This document shows positions 17,182 through 25,479 of a stretch of DNA of 64,000 nucleotides, piece by piece. A program made the position numbers and the translations under genes. Position 1 is the first letter of the stretch; each line of letters opens with the position of its first letter. Source of the DNA: Pseudomonadota bacterium (GTDB lineage Bacteria; Pseudomonadota; Gammaproteobacteria; Acidiferrobacterales; Acidiferrobacteraceae); the NCBI GenBank assembly GCA_021816625.1, contig JAKAXM010000001.1, forward strand, positions 62,001-126,000, read 5' to 3'. The notes below the pieces were generated by a model. The model searched no databases. It worked only from the letters and a program-made list of their open reading frames with translations, and was not told the origin of the DNA.

Positions 17182-19203
17182 TCAGCTGTGGGTACGCCGC
17201 CAGGCATCGAAGGCCTCGGCGTCGAGCGGCCGCGTAAGATGGTAGCCCTGCGCAAAGTCGCAGCCGAGGCTCGTGAGCGCGGCCATGGTCTCGGCGTTCT
17301 CCACCCCCTCGCCAATGACCTTAAGCCCAAGGTTATGTCCAAGATCGATCACCGAGCGCACGATCACCGTATCGTTGCGGCTGACCCCCATATCGATGAC
17401 GAAGGATTTGTCGATCTTGACGGCCGCCACAGCGAGCTTACGCAGATAGGTCATGGACGAATACCCCGTCCCGAAATCGTCGATAGATACCCGTACCCCG
17501 ATCTTACTCAGGGCCTCGATGGTCTTACGCGCGAGATCCGGGTCGCGCATCAGGGCGGTCTCAGTGACCTCGCACTCGATCATGTCCGGATCGACACCAA
17601 CGTCCTGCAGAATCTGCGCCACGTGGTCTGCAAACTGCGCGTCCTCGAGATTGATAGCCGAGATATTCACGGCGATCGCAAGCGGCCGGCCAGCATCCCG
17701 CCACGCCCGGGCCTGGCGGGCGGCGGCTCGCACGACATAGAAGGTAAGCGGACCGATGAGACGCGTCCGCTCGGCAAGTGGTATGAAGCGGTCGGGGGCC
17801 AATAGGCCGAGGGTGGGATGTTGCCAGCGGACCAGGGCCTCGGCGCCCGAGATCTTGCCGGACGCAAGGTCGATCTTGGGCTGATAATAAAGGATGAGCT
17901 CACCGTTGGCGATGGCGCGCTGCAAGTCTCCCTGCAGGCGTAGCCTATCATCCCCCTCATCCTCCATGTCCTTCTTGAAGATCGCTAAACCGAGGCGCCC
18001 GCGCTTGGCTTCATACATGGCGCGGTCGGCGCGGCGCAACAGATCGCCCACGTCATCACCGTGGACCGGAAACAGCGCCACGCCGAGACTGGCCGTGACC
18101 TGCACGGTCTGGCCGCCCACGCTCACCGGCTCTTCCACGGCACGCAGCAGCTTGCGCGCCACCGCCTCGGCATCCACGGGGCCGGCCACCGTCGGCAGGA
18201 GCAGGGCGAACTCGTCGCCACCGAGACGCGCCGCCGTATCCGACTGGCGGAGGGTCTTGGTGACCCGCATGGCGGTCTCTTGGAGGAGCAGATCGCCGGC
18301 GGCGTGACCGAGGGTGTCGTTCACATCCTTGAAGCCGTCGAGATCCATGACCATGAGGGCGAAGGGGGCGGGCGCGCGGCGCGCGGCGCGAATCGCCTGC
18401 GCTAGCCGATCCTGCAGCAGGATACGGTTGGGGAGGCTCGTCAAGGGGTCGTGCATGGCGAGGTACTCGAGCTCGCGATTGGCGGTCGCAAGTGCGAGGG
18501 TACGCTCCTGAACCCGCCCCTCGAGTTTTTCGTTCAGGGCCTGCGTCTCCTGATAGCGCCGGTCGGCCTCGGCCTGCAACTCCTGCAACTTAATCGACAT
18601 CGCATTGAAACCCGCGACCATGCGCGCCAGCTCATCGCCGCCGCTTACCGGTAGCAGAAACCCGAATTCGCCGCGCGCGATGCGCGCCGTCCCCGCCTCG
18701 ATGCGGGCGATCTGACGCATGAGATAGCTGCCGAGCAACCACGACACGAGGCCTACGAGCAAGAGCTCGCCGAGCGCGATCGCCACGATCCGGGCACGGG
18801 CCGCGGCCAGCACGGCGCCGAAACCGTGATCGGACAGCCAGACCGCGACCTTCCCATAGGGCACTCCGTCTATGCGGATAGCGTAGACGGCTGTCGTATT
18901 GCGGCGATGGTAACCTCTGCCCGCCGCCGCCAGCAGACGGTCGCTTCCGTCCCAGGCGGCGGCGTAGACTACGCCCCGCGTGTGGACCACCGCGCGCGTG
19001 ATGCGGCGCAAGGAACTCAGATCTTCGCTTATCAACGCGTCGGCCGCGGCCGTGCCAAAGAGCCGGGCATCGTTGCCCGCGCGGGTCGCGAGGGCTTGAT
19101 GTTCGGAACGCGTCAGAACCGCGAGGCTACTCATGAGGATGGCCAGCAAAAACACGGCCTCGACGCAGGCGATCCCCATTATCATCTTGAGACGAAAGGA
19201 CAT
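17182..19203 (-). CDS. Membrane GGDEF-EAL c-di-GMP enzyme with HAMP domain
   Basis: 673 residues. Two membrane segments (about 8-30 and 138-160) flank a ~105-residue periplasmic sensor region. A HAMP linker (about 161-215), coiled coil, GGDEF domain (GGDEF intact at 328-332, RQSD inhibitory site at 319-322) and EAL domain follow. The EAL domain keeps EAL (455-457), the DDFGTGYSS loop, a KIDKSF lysine and the GEGVE glutamate. Both synthase and phosphodiesterase sites therefore look functional. It starts 20 bases after the gene for a periplasmic PhnD-like protein, a likely sensor partner. Confidence 0.93.
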   Translation of the reverse strand: MSFRLKMIMGIACVEAVFLLAILMSSLAVLTRSEHQALATRAGNDARLFGTAAADALISEDLSSLRRITRAVVHTRGVVYAAAWDGSDRLLAAAGRGYHRRNTTAVYAIRIDGVPYGKVAVWLSDHGFGAVLAAARARIVAIALGELLLVGLVSWLLGSYLMRQIARIEAGTARIARGEFGFLLPVSGGDELARMVAGFNAMSIKLQELQAEADRRYQETQALNEKLEGRVQERTLALATANRELEYLAMHDPLTSLPNRILLQDRLAQAIRAARRAPAPFALMVMDLDGFKDVNDTLGHAAGDLLLQETAMRVTKTLRQSDTAARLGGDEFALLLPTVAGPVDAEAVARKLLRAVEEPVSVGGQTVQVTASLGVALFPVHGDDVGDLLRRADRAMYEAKRGRLGLAIFKKDMEDEGDDRLRLQGDLQRAIANGELILYYQPKIDLASGKISGAEALVRWQHPTLGLLAPDRFIPLAERTRLIGPLTFYVVRAAARQARAWRDAGRPLAIAVNISAINLEDAQFADHVAQILQDVGVDPDMIECEVTETALMRDPDLARKTIEALSKIGVRVSIDDFGTGYSSMTYLRKLAVAAVKIDKSFVIDMGVSRNDTVIVRSVIDLGHNLGLKVIGEGVENAETMAALTSLGCDFAQGYHLTRPLDAEAFDAWRRTHS

Positions 19204-19223
19204 GGCCGACGCCGCCGCTCAGA

Positions 19224-20003
19224 TCACTTGAGGAAACGGCGGTAGTCGCGGTCGGTCGCCCCCCGAAAGCCCGTAAAACCCAAGGGCTTTAGCAGCTGCG
19301 GGGCGGACGCCGGCAAGGCCAGGAGGGCGGCACGCAGACGCCCGACCTCCGCGACCGGCAGATCGCGACGGGCCGCAAACGGGTGCGGCAATGTCTTAGG
19401 CCCGCGCCATAGGATGCGCAGCTTACCGCGCAGCCGGGGCGCGAGCAGATCGAAGGTCCGGCGGATGCCGCCGCCGGCGGCAAAGAGCCCCGCCGCCACA
19501 CCCCGATAGACCGCATCATGGGATCCTACATAGCGCGCCGTAAACGCGATCCCCGCCCGGCGCAACATGTGCCGCGGCATCACGGAGGCGGCCAAGGCGG
19601 CACGCGCCGGAAAGGCGATGACGCGCCCGGCCAGGGCGCGCAGGTCCCGGGGACCATAACGGCGCACGACCAGGATGCCCTGCAGAAAACCCCGTCCGCG
19701 GGCGAAGGCGCGATAACGGCTGCGGTAACGCACGTAGTCGGTCGGATTCAGGAACACGAGATCGTAGGTCCCGCGCGCCACGCGCCGTTCAAAACGCGCG
19801 ATGGTGGGCGCCGTGCGCAAGACGATCCGATAACCGCTACGCGCAGACCAGGCCTTGATGAGCGGCGTCCAGCGGCGCGCGAGGGCCCAGGGGGACATTT
19901 GCGGGACAACACCCAAGGTAAGGGCCGCCGGGGCCCCGAATGCGGGGCGCACGAGGGCTGCGAGCAGTAAACCCCCTCCGAGTATTACCCATCCCCGCGT
20001 CAT
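19224..20003 (-). CDS. PhnD-like periplasmic substrate-binding protein
   Basis: 259 residues with a signal peptide (MTRGWVILGGGLLLAALVRPAFGAP) and a PhnD/phosphonate-type periplasmic binding fold (LGVVPQMSPWALARRWTPLI, YDLVFLNPTDYVRYRS, a later GSHDAVYRGVAAG). No ABC permease or ATPase is adjacent; instead the next gene encodes a membrane GGDEF-EAL protein, suggesting a signalling rather than a transport role. Start ATG 20003 follows AAGGGGG. Ligand unknown. Very Arg-rich. Confidence 0.82.
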   Translation of the reverse strand: MTRGWVILGGGLLLAALVRPAFGAPAALTLGVVPQMSPWALARRWTPLIKAWSARSGYRIVLRTAPTIARFERRVARGTYDLVFLNPTDYVRYRSRYRAFARGRGFLQGILVVRRYGPRDLRALAGRVIAFPARAALAASVMPRHMLRRAGIAFTARYVGSHDAVYRGVAAGLFAAGGGIRRTFDLLAPRLRGKLRILWRGPKTLPHPFAARRDLPVAEVGRLRAALLALPASAPQLLKPLGFTGFRGATDRDYRRFLK

Positions 20004-20024
20004 CGCCACCCCCTTAGCCCTTAC

Positions 20025-20053
20025 AGTATAGTCGCTCGCGCAGGGCTTGCCAG
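20025..20053 (-). promoter_or_regulatory. Sigma70 promoter for the PhnD-like / GGDEF-EAL pair
   Basis: On the minus strand CTGGCA (forward 20048-20053) is followed after exactly 17 bp by TATACT (forward 20025-20030). The ATG at 20003 lies 22 bases past the -10. Four of six and five of six consensus matches make this one of the better promoters in the window. Confidence 0.55.
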
Positions 20054-20229
20054 GACCCCGCCCCCGCCCGGCCGGTTCATCGCCACGCACGCTTCTGCCT
20101 CATCCCCCACACGAAAAGAGGGCGCGTTGCAGACGGCACATAGGGGACCGGAGGGCTTTGCTCGCACACGCCATGAAGAGTGGTCGCCCCCTCGCGCCTC
20201 TGTTAGACTCGCGCGAAGACGGTGATCCC

Positions 20230-21735
20230 ATGGCCCACAACTATCTAAAGCGCATCCTAAACGCGCGTGTCTACGATGTCGCCGTCGAAAGCCCGCTTGC
20301 GACGGCCGTGGGACTGTCACGCAAACTCGGCCGTGATGTGCTCTTAAAGCGCGAAGACATGCAAGCGGTCTTCTCGTTTAAATTACGCGGCGCCTATAAC
20401 AAGATCGCGCAGCTTACGCCGTCCGAGCGGGCGCAAGGGGTCATCGCGGCATCTGCCGGCAACCACGCCCAGGGTGTGGCACTCGCGGCGCAACGTCTGC
20501 ACATCCGCGCGATCATCGTGATGCCGACCATAGCCCCTCGGATCAAGGTCGAGGCCGTCCGCCGGTTTGGCGCCGAGGTCGTGCTTTTCGGCGAGAACTA
20601 CGACAGCGCCTACAGCCATGCCCTGCACCTTGCCACGGAGCATGGCCTGCCCTTCATACATCCCTACGACGACCCGGATGTCATCGCAGGCCAGGGGACC
20701 GTGGGCATGGAGATCCTGAAACAGCACCCGGCGGATATCGAGGCGATCTTCGTCCCCGTGGGCGGGGGTGGCCTCATCGCCGGCGTGGCGCTCTACGTCA
20801 AGGCCTTGCGCCCACAGACCCAGATCATTGGCGTGGAGCCGAGCGATGCCGATGCCCTGGCCCGATCCCTGGCGGCCGGCCGGCGCGTAGCCCTCGACCG
20901 GGTCGGGACATTCGCGGATGGGGTGGCAGTGCGGCAAGTGGGGCAAGAGCCGTTTCGCATCGCACGGCGCCTTGTGGATCGAGTGCTTGTCGTCGGCAAC
21001 GATGCGATCTGCGCGGCGATAAAGGATATTTTTGAGGACACCCGGTCGATCGTGGAGCCGTCCGGGGCTTTGGCCGTCGCCGGCCTCAAGGCCTACGCGG
21101 CCGAGCGCCCGGGCAACGGGGCCTTGGTGGCCATCGCCTCGGGCGCGAATATGAACTTCGACCGGCTTCGGCACGTCGCGGAACGCGCCGAGATCGGCGA
21201 GCGCCGCGAGATCCTGTTCGCGGCCACCATCCCCGAGGTGCCCGGGAGTTTTCGGCAATTCTGCACACTGATCGGCCAGCGGAACATCACGGAGTTCAAC
21301 TATCGTTACGCGGGACCGGCGGCGGCCCACGTGTTTGTCGGGATACAGGTCACCGAACCGGGGGCTGCCGGTGAACTCCTGGCGACGCTTACGCGCGCGG
21401 GCTACGACATCCTGGATCTCACGGACGACGAGATGGCCAAACTCCACATCCGCCATCTCGTGGGTGGCCGCTGTCCTGTCGACGATGAGCTGATATATCG
21501 CTTCGAGTTTCCGGATCGCCCGGGGGCGCTCATGGGCTTTTTGGATACGATGGGCAAGGGCTGGAACATCAGCCTTTTCCATTACCGCAATCACGGCGCC
21601 GATTACGGCCGCGTACTGATCGGCATGCAAGTGCCCGCCGCGGAGCGCGGGGCGCTCCCGCAATTTCTCGCAGGCCTTGGCATGGACTACCAGGAAGAGA
21701 CCGCCAACCCCGCCTACCGGCTCTTCCTCCGCTAG
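20230..21735 (+). CDS. ilvA: Threonine ammonia-lyase, biosynthetic
   Basis: 501 residues. First committed step of isoleucine synthesis, deaminating threonine to 2-oxobutanoate. The PLP lysine lies in SFKLRGAYNKI, the phosphate-binding Gly loop is PVGGGGLIAG, and two ACT-like regulatory repeats (from about residues 335 and 430) indicate isoleucine/valine feedback control. The ATG at 20230 gives the family-typical start MAHNYLKRIL. A TAGACT box at 20204-20209 is a possible -10. Full length. Confidence 0.95.
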   Translation: MAHNYLKRILNARVYDVAVESPLATAVGLSRKLGRDVLLKREDMQAVFSFKLRGAYNKIAQLTPSERAQGVIAASAGNHAQGVALAAQRLHIRAIIVMPTIAPRIKVEAVRRFGAEVVLFGENYDSAYSHALHLATEHGLPFIHPYDDPDVIAGQGTVGMEILKQHPADIEAIFVPVGGGGLIAGVALYVKALRPQTQIIGVEPSDADALARSLAAGRRVALDRVGTFADGVAVRQVGQEPFRIARRLVDRVLVVGNDAICAAIKDIFEDTRSIVEPSGALAVAGLKAYAAERPGNGALVAIASGANMNFDRLRHVAERAEIGERREILFAATIPEVPGSFRQFCTLIGQRNITEFNYRYAGPAAAHVFVGIQVTEPGAAGELLATLTRAGYDILDLTDDEMAKLHIRHLVGGRCPVDDELIYRFEFPDRPGALMGFLDTMGKGWNISLFHYRNHGADYGRVLIGMQVPAAERGALPQFLAGLGMDYQEETANPAYRLFLR

Positions 21736-21753
21736 ACGCAAGAACGCCGCTTG

Positions 21754-22086
21754 CTACGACGAGCGGGCGGCCAAGGCCTCATCATTGAAAGCGCCATCGA
21801 TGGCATGCACCGTCCGCTCGATACGGCGCAGGTCGTGTCCTTCCAGATCATCGCGCATCGCCTTAAGCCGTAGCGGACCAAGCGCCGTAGTCGCCTCCGC
21901 GCGCGTCACAACAGAATCGGGCGCGCCGGCAGCCGACGTCCCGCAGAGCGCCGCCACGATGGCCCCGGCGAGGACGTCCTTATGGGTTCCGGCCAAGGCC
22001 TTGTGAATGGTTTCCGCACAATCCCCATCCAGCAGGGGATAACCGCTGTGCTGATCCAGGTAGCGCAAAAGCTCACACACATTCAT
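21754..22086 (-). CDS. Hypothetical protein, 110 residues
   Basis: Soluble-looking protein beginning MNVCELLRYLDQHSGYPLLDG, with AAGGGG upstream of its ATG. Helical, with no signal peptide or membrane segment. Codon use and amino-acid balance are protein-like rather than shadow-like, and no better ORF overlaps it. Convergent with ilvA. I do not recognise the family. It has two Cys in the first 25 residues and one near residue 50. Confidence 0.55.
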   Translation of the reverse strand: MNVCELLRYLDQHSGYPLLDGDCAETIHKALAGTHKDVLAGAIVAALCGTSAAGAPDSVVTRAEATTALGPLRLKAMRDDLEGHDLRRIERTVHAIDGAFNDEALAARSS

Positions 22087-22195
22087 GACTTAACCCCTTG
22101 TCGTCCGTATCAAGGCCCGGTAGGGACACCCTAACGGACCTTGCCGGTGCTCGATGATACACCAGAGGCAAACCCAAGCGGGACCGCCTGCGCCG

Positions 22196-22657
22196 CTAGG
22201 CGCGCCCCGCCAAGCCCCGAATGGTGCGCCACTCGTGCTCGCTTACCGGGAGTACCGACAGACGATTGCCGCGCGCGAGCAAGCGCATGCCGCTCAGTGC
22301 CGGACAGGCCTTGAGGCGCGCGAGCGTGACGGGCACCGCATAGCGCTCCCGCAAGACCACATCGACGAGCGACCACAGCGTAGGGTCCTTGAGGGTGCGA
22401 GGGTCATAATGATGGTCGGCGGGGTCTTGGGCCGTGAAATCCGGATAGGGGGCGGAGACGATCTCAACCTCGCCCACGACCGCAGGCTCAGGGCAGCTCG
22501 AGTGATAAAAAAATCCGCGGTCCCCTATGGCCATGCCGCGCAAAAAGTTGCGGGCCTGGAAGTTGCGCACGCCGCTCCATGGCTCCGGGCGCTGCGCCCG
22601 CGCGAGATCATCGATGGAAAAAGAGCTGGGCTCGCTCTTGAAAAGCCAGTAGGCCAT
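22196..22657 (-). CDS. EVE domain-containing protein
   Basis: 153 residues, a single EVE (PUA-like) domain: MAYWLFKSEPSSFSIDDL, WSGVRNFQARNFLRGM, IGDRGFFYHSSC and VVGEVEIVSAPYPD are strongly conserved features of the thymocyte nuclear protein 1 family. These domains bind modified bases in DNA or RNA, but the target of bacterial single-domain members is unclear. The start overlaps the ymdB stop by one base, so it is probably co-transcribed. Confidence 0.9.
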   Translation of the reverse strand: MAYWLFKSEPSSFSIDDLARAQRPEPWSGVRNFQARNFLRGMAIGDRGFFYHSSCPEPAVVGEVEIVSAPYPDFTAQDPADHHYDPRTLKDPTLWSLVDVVLRERYAVPVTLARLKACPALSGMRLLARGNRLSVLPVSEHEWRTIRGLAGRA

Positions 22658-23442
22658 TACGCCTCGCGGACGCTCACGCGCTGAATGCTGCGGCTGCGCC
22701 CGGTCTTGCCGTCTATGTCTATCACCACGCCGCAGAAGGTCGCCGGGCCCTCGGCTGCCTCGAGACGCTCGGGCAGCTTCTGCACCATGCGCTTTAGGAC
22801 CTTGTCCTTGTTCATCCCGATCACCGAATCATAACAGCCGGTCATGCCGACATCGGAGATATAGGCCGACCCGCCCGGCAGGATGCGCTCGTCGGCGGTC
22901 GGCACATGGGTATGCGTACCGACGATGGCGCTCACCTGCCCATCGAGGAACCAGCCCATGGCCATCTTCTCGCTCGTCGTCTCGGCGTGGCAATCGACGA
23001 GTACCGCCTTCACATGCGCGGGCTTAGCGGCGAGCGCGGCCCGGGCGCAGGCAAACGGGCAATCCAAGACCGGGTGCATGAAGGCCGTACCCATGACGTT
23101 CAACACGGCAAAGGGTTCGCCCGCACGGCTTTGTCCTATATACCACCCACTTCCCGGCGTAGTCGGTGGATAGTTGTGCGGCCGCAGCAGACGCGGCTCG
23201 CGCGCCACGAGCTCCAGGGCCTCGCGTTTATCAAAAACATGGTTGCCCGTGGTGAGCACGTCGATCTTATGGGCCAGGCATTCCCGCAGAATCTTGTCGG
23301 TAACGCCAAAACCGCCGGCCGCGTTCTCGATATTGACGACGCTCACGTCGATCTTGAAGCGCTCACGGAGCACCGGAAGCCTTTCGAGCAAGACCCGCCG
23401 CCCCGCGTCACCTACGACATCTCCCACAAACAACAGATTCAT
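22657..23442 (-). CDS. ymdB: YmdB-family metallophosphoesterase (2',3'-cyclic phosphodiesterase)
   Basis: 261 residues of the TIGR00282 family. Metal ligands are visible in FVGDVVGDAGR, NIENAAGGFG, TTGNHVFDKRE, DCHAETTSEKMAMG and VGTHTHVPTAD. Bacillus YmdB hydrolyses cyclic nucleotides and influences RNA turnover. It overlaps the upstream cyclo-ligase gene by four bases (ATGA), placing it in an operon downstream of zapA, 6S RNA and ygfA. Confidence 0.92.
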   Translation of the reverse strand: MNLLFVGDVVGDAGRRVLLERLPVLRERFKIDVSVVNIENAAGGFGVTDKILRECLAHKIDVLTTGNHVFDKREALELVAREPRLLRPHNYPPTTPGSGWYIGQSRAGEPFAVLNVMGTAFMHPVLDCPFACARAALAAKPAHVKAVLVDCHAETTSEKMAMGWFLDGQVSAIVGTHTHVPTADERILPGGSAYISDVGMTGCYDSVIGMNKDKVLKRMVQKLPERLEAAEGPATFCGVVIDIDGKTGRSRSIQRVSVREA

Positions 23443-24017
23443 CCCGTCATTCTCCGCCCCCGGTATATACGTCTTTCCGTGAGCACTACATGCAGACGCA
23501 CATCATGCGCCTCGCGCGGCGCCGCCACCAAACGCTGGCACTCATAGGCAAGACCGATCAGGAGCGGCCGCCCCCGTGCGCACCCGCCGCGGGGCGCGAA
23601 CGTCCGATCGTAGTGCCCGCCGCCCTGGCCGAGACGCCACCCCTGAGCATCGAAGCCCACGACGGGCAGCAAGACCGCATCCAAGGCCGTGCCGGGACAC
23701 GGCCGACCCCAGCGCGGCTCGACCGTGCCGCGCACGCCCCGGACGAGCCGGCCTTGCCACGCCCGAAACGCGAGCGGCCGGCCGGCACGGCGCGCCACGG
23801 CCGGCAGATACAGGAGACGCCCTCGGCCCAGGGCCTGGCGCAACGGCCGCGTATCGAGCTCCGCGCCGGCCGGCCAGTATAGGGCAACCCGCCGAGCGCT
23901 GCGCAGCAACAAGGCCCCGCGGCGGGCAACGCGCTGGGCGGCTGTGCGCCGGGCCGACACGCCCAACGCGCGACGCTGCGCGCGCAATCGGCGGCGCATA
24001 TCCGGCTTATTAGACAT
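23439..24017 (-). CDS. ygfA: 5-formyltetrahydrofolate cyclo-ligase
   Basis: 192 residues. Converts 5-formyl-THF to 5,10-methenyl-THF with ATP. Family signatures are the N-terminal KPDMRRRLRAQRRAL and the C-terminal GFDAQGWRLGQGGGHYDRTF. Unusually Arg-rich. Located directly downstream of the 6S RNA gene, as ygfA is in E. coli, where the two are co-transcribed. Confidence 0.93.
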   Translation of the reverse strand: MSNKPDMRRRLRAQRRALGVSARRTAAQRVARRGALLLRSARRVALYWPAGAELDTRPLRQALGRGRLLYLPAVARRAGRPLAFRAWQGRLVRGVRGTVEPRWGRPCPGTALDAVLLPVVGFDAQGWRLGQGGGHYDRTFAPRGGCARGRPLLIGLAYECQRLVAAPREAHDVRLHVVLTERRIYRGRRMTG

Positions 24018-24035
24018 GGAATGAGTAACGAAAGT

Positions 24036-24226
24036 AGAGGCGCCCTCCGCCTGTGCCGTAACCGTTCTTTGCCTCGAACCAAAAGTTCAAGTGGGACACG
24101 TCCAAGTACCTCAGGCTTTCCGCTCGGAGCGGACATGCACAACAGTACTTGAGAGCGCGGTTCCCGAGGCAAGAGTTATAGGTTCAGGGACACCGAATGG
24201 CTACAAACACTGCAGGGGGCGCCAAA
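24036..24226 (-). ncRNA. ssrS: 6S RNA
   Basis: The space between zapA and ygfA holds a ~190-base minus-strand sequence with the 6S layout. A terminal stem forms from GGCGCCC (forward 24217-24223) and GGGCGCC (forward 24039-24045). Toward the 3' end, CACTTGAAC, TTTTGGTTCGAGG and GGTTAC match the conserved E. coli 3' half (CACCTTGAACCAAGGGTTCAAGGGTTACAGCC), and GTCCGCTCCGAGCGGA forms the apical hairpin. 6S RNA binds sigma70-RNA polymerase in stationary phase. Ends are estimated from the stem, within about five bases. Confidence 0.9.
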
Positions 24227-24246
24227 CCCGCAAACGACCCGCAATC

Positions 24247-24564
24247 TTAGGGCCGTTCCTTTAACTCGTCTCGCAAAACCAATTCGACTTTATCGGTCAG
24301 CGTTTCGATACGCTTCAGCCACTCGCCCGACACAGATACCGACTGCTCGCGCGATCGCAACAACTCATAGGCCATATTCAGGGCCGCCATCACAGCGTGG
24401 CGTTCTATGGCCACCGGCCGCCCCGCGCGCAGGCCTTCCTGCATGCGCAAATCAACGTAGCGTGCCGCCTTCAGCAAGGCGTCCCGCTCATCTTCCGGAC
24501 AGGAGACGGCGAATTCCTTGCCCAGCACCGAGATGTGTATGGTCTCCTTCGCGCCCACCGTCAC
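24247..24564 (-). CDS. zapA: Cell division protein ZapA
   Basis: 105 residues. Family features: the N-terminal beta-hairpin (HISVLGKEFAVSCPEDERDALLKAARYVDLRM) and the C-terminal coiled coil with ALNMAYELLRSREQ. Stabilises and bundles FtsZ at the Z-ring. Its start overlaps the zapB-like gene stop by four bases. Confidence 0.93.
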   Translation of the reverse strand: MTVGAKETIHISVLGKEFAVSCPEDERDALLKAARYVDLRMQEGLRAGRPVAIERHAVMAALNMAYELLRSREQSVSVSGEWLKRIETLTDKVELVLRDELKERP

Positions 24565-24791
24565 CGGCTCTCACGCGTCAGGGCCGCGACCCGGCCTATC
24601 ATCTCTTCGACACGGCCGCGCGCCGCCCGCGTGCGCTCGTTTAGGCGCACGTATTCCGCCGAAAGGGCCTGATGGCGCGCCCGCAGGATCCCATTATCTT
24701 CCTGCAACCGTCGGCAAAGGGCGATCAGTTCCTCGACCCGGCGCTCCAAGCGACTTAAGGCCTCGGTCTCGGTAGGAGGTTCGCCGCTCAT
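24561..24791 (-). CDS. ZapB-like small coiled-coil protein (TIGR02449 type)
   Basis: 76 residues that are almost entirely a coiled coil with heptad leucines (LSRLERRVEELIALCRRL, EDNGILRARHQALSAEYVRLNERTRAARGRVEEMIGRV). Genes like this often precede zapA and are annotated as ZapB-like or TIGR02449 proteins. It should act with ZapA at the division site. The first gene of the zapB-zapA-ssrS-ygfA-ymdB-EVE unit. Confidence 0.82.
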   Translation of the reverse strand: MSGEPPTETEALSRLERRVEELIALCRRLQEDNGILRARHQALSAEYVRLNERTRAARGRVEEMIGRVAALTRESR

Positions 24792-24905
24792 GGAGGCACT
24801 ATAGAACTCGGGGCGGCGCGGGTCAACGCCCGCCCAAAGGGGCTTGTGGGAGGCTTACGACGCGGGGCAGGGGACGGCATGCCGCCCTTCCGTTAGAATG
24901 CCTGC

Positions 24906-25424
24906 ATGCGTTACGACCTGGATTACGACACCGTCGCCGAAACCCTGGCGGAAGCGGCGGTCCCCTTGAGTCCCGCCGAGGCCGACGGCCTCGTGACCGC
25001 GCTCGCCTGCCGTGGACAGAGCGACCCTCAAGAGGCGGTGGCGGCACTGGGGGGGCCTAACGATCTGCCCGATTTCCTGGACTACGTAAGCGCCGCCTGC
25101 GCGCAACGCGCCGCGGCCCTTGCAAGCGGCGATCTCGCGTTTGCGCCGCTGCTACCCGACGAGGAATTGCCCGCCGTGCAACGCAGCCGGGCCTTGACCC
25201 AATGGTGCCAGGGTTTTGTGACGGGCTTCGCCCTCGGCGGCGGCAACACCGACAGCGGACAGTACACGGAGATCGTCGATGAGGCCCTCGCCGATATCCG
25301 GGATATCGCCTCGGCCAGTGGTACCGCAAGTGAGGCGGATCTGATCGAGATCATCGAATACCTGCGGGTCGCCATCCAGCTCATCTACGAAGAAGCGGCC
25401 GACCCCGGGTCTGAATCGGCCTAG
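24906..25424 (+). CDS. ygfB: YgfB/YecA-type UPF0149 protein
   Basis: 172-residue acidic protein of the UPF0149 family (ALVTALACRG-type N-terminus, WCQGFVTGFALGG centrally, DIASASGTASEADLIEIIEYLRVAIQLIYEE at the end). Lies immediately upstream of pepP, as in E. coli and pseudomonads. In Pseudomonas aeruginosa YgfB modulates ampD and drug-resistance gene expression, but the role here is unknown. Confidence 0.9.
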   Translation: MRYDLDYDTVAETLAEAAVPLSPAEADGLVTALACRGQSDPQEAVAALGGPNDLPDFLDYVSAACAQRAAALASGDLAFAPLLPDEELPAVQRSRALTQWCQGFVTGFALGGGNTDSGQYTEIVDEALADIRDIASASGTASEADLIEIIEYLRVAIQLIYEEAADPGSESA

Positions 25425-25479
25425 GACCCGCTTTCGCCGGGGCGTGGCGGCCCCGGGAACTTCGGGCATAATGGGATTT

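Noticed and set aside
20383-21741. 452-codon open frame on the minus strand opposite ilvA
   Set aside because: Complement of a full-length IlvA with all catalytic motifs; no start signal or family pattern.
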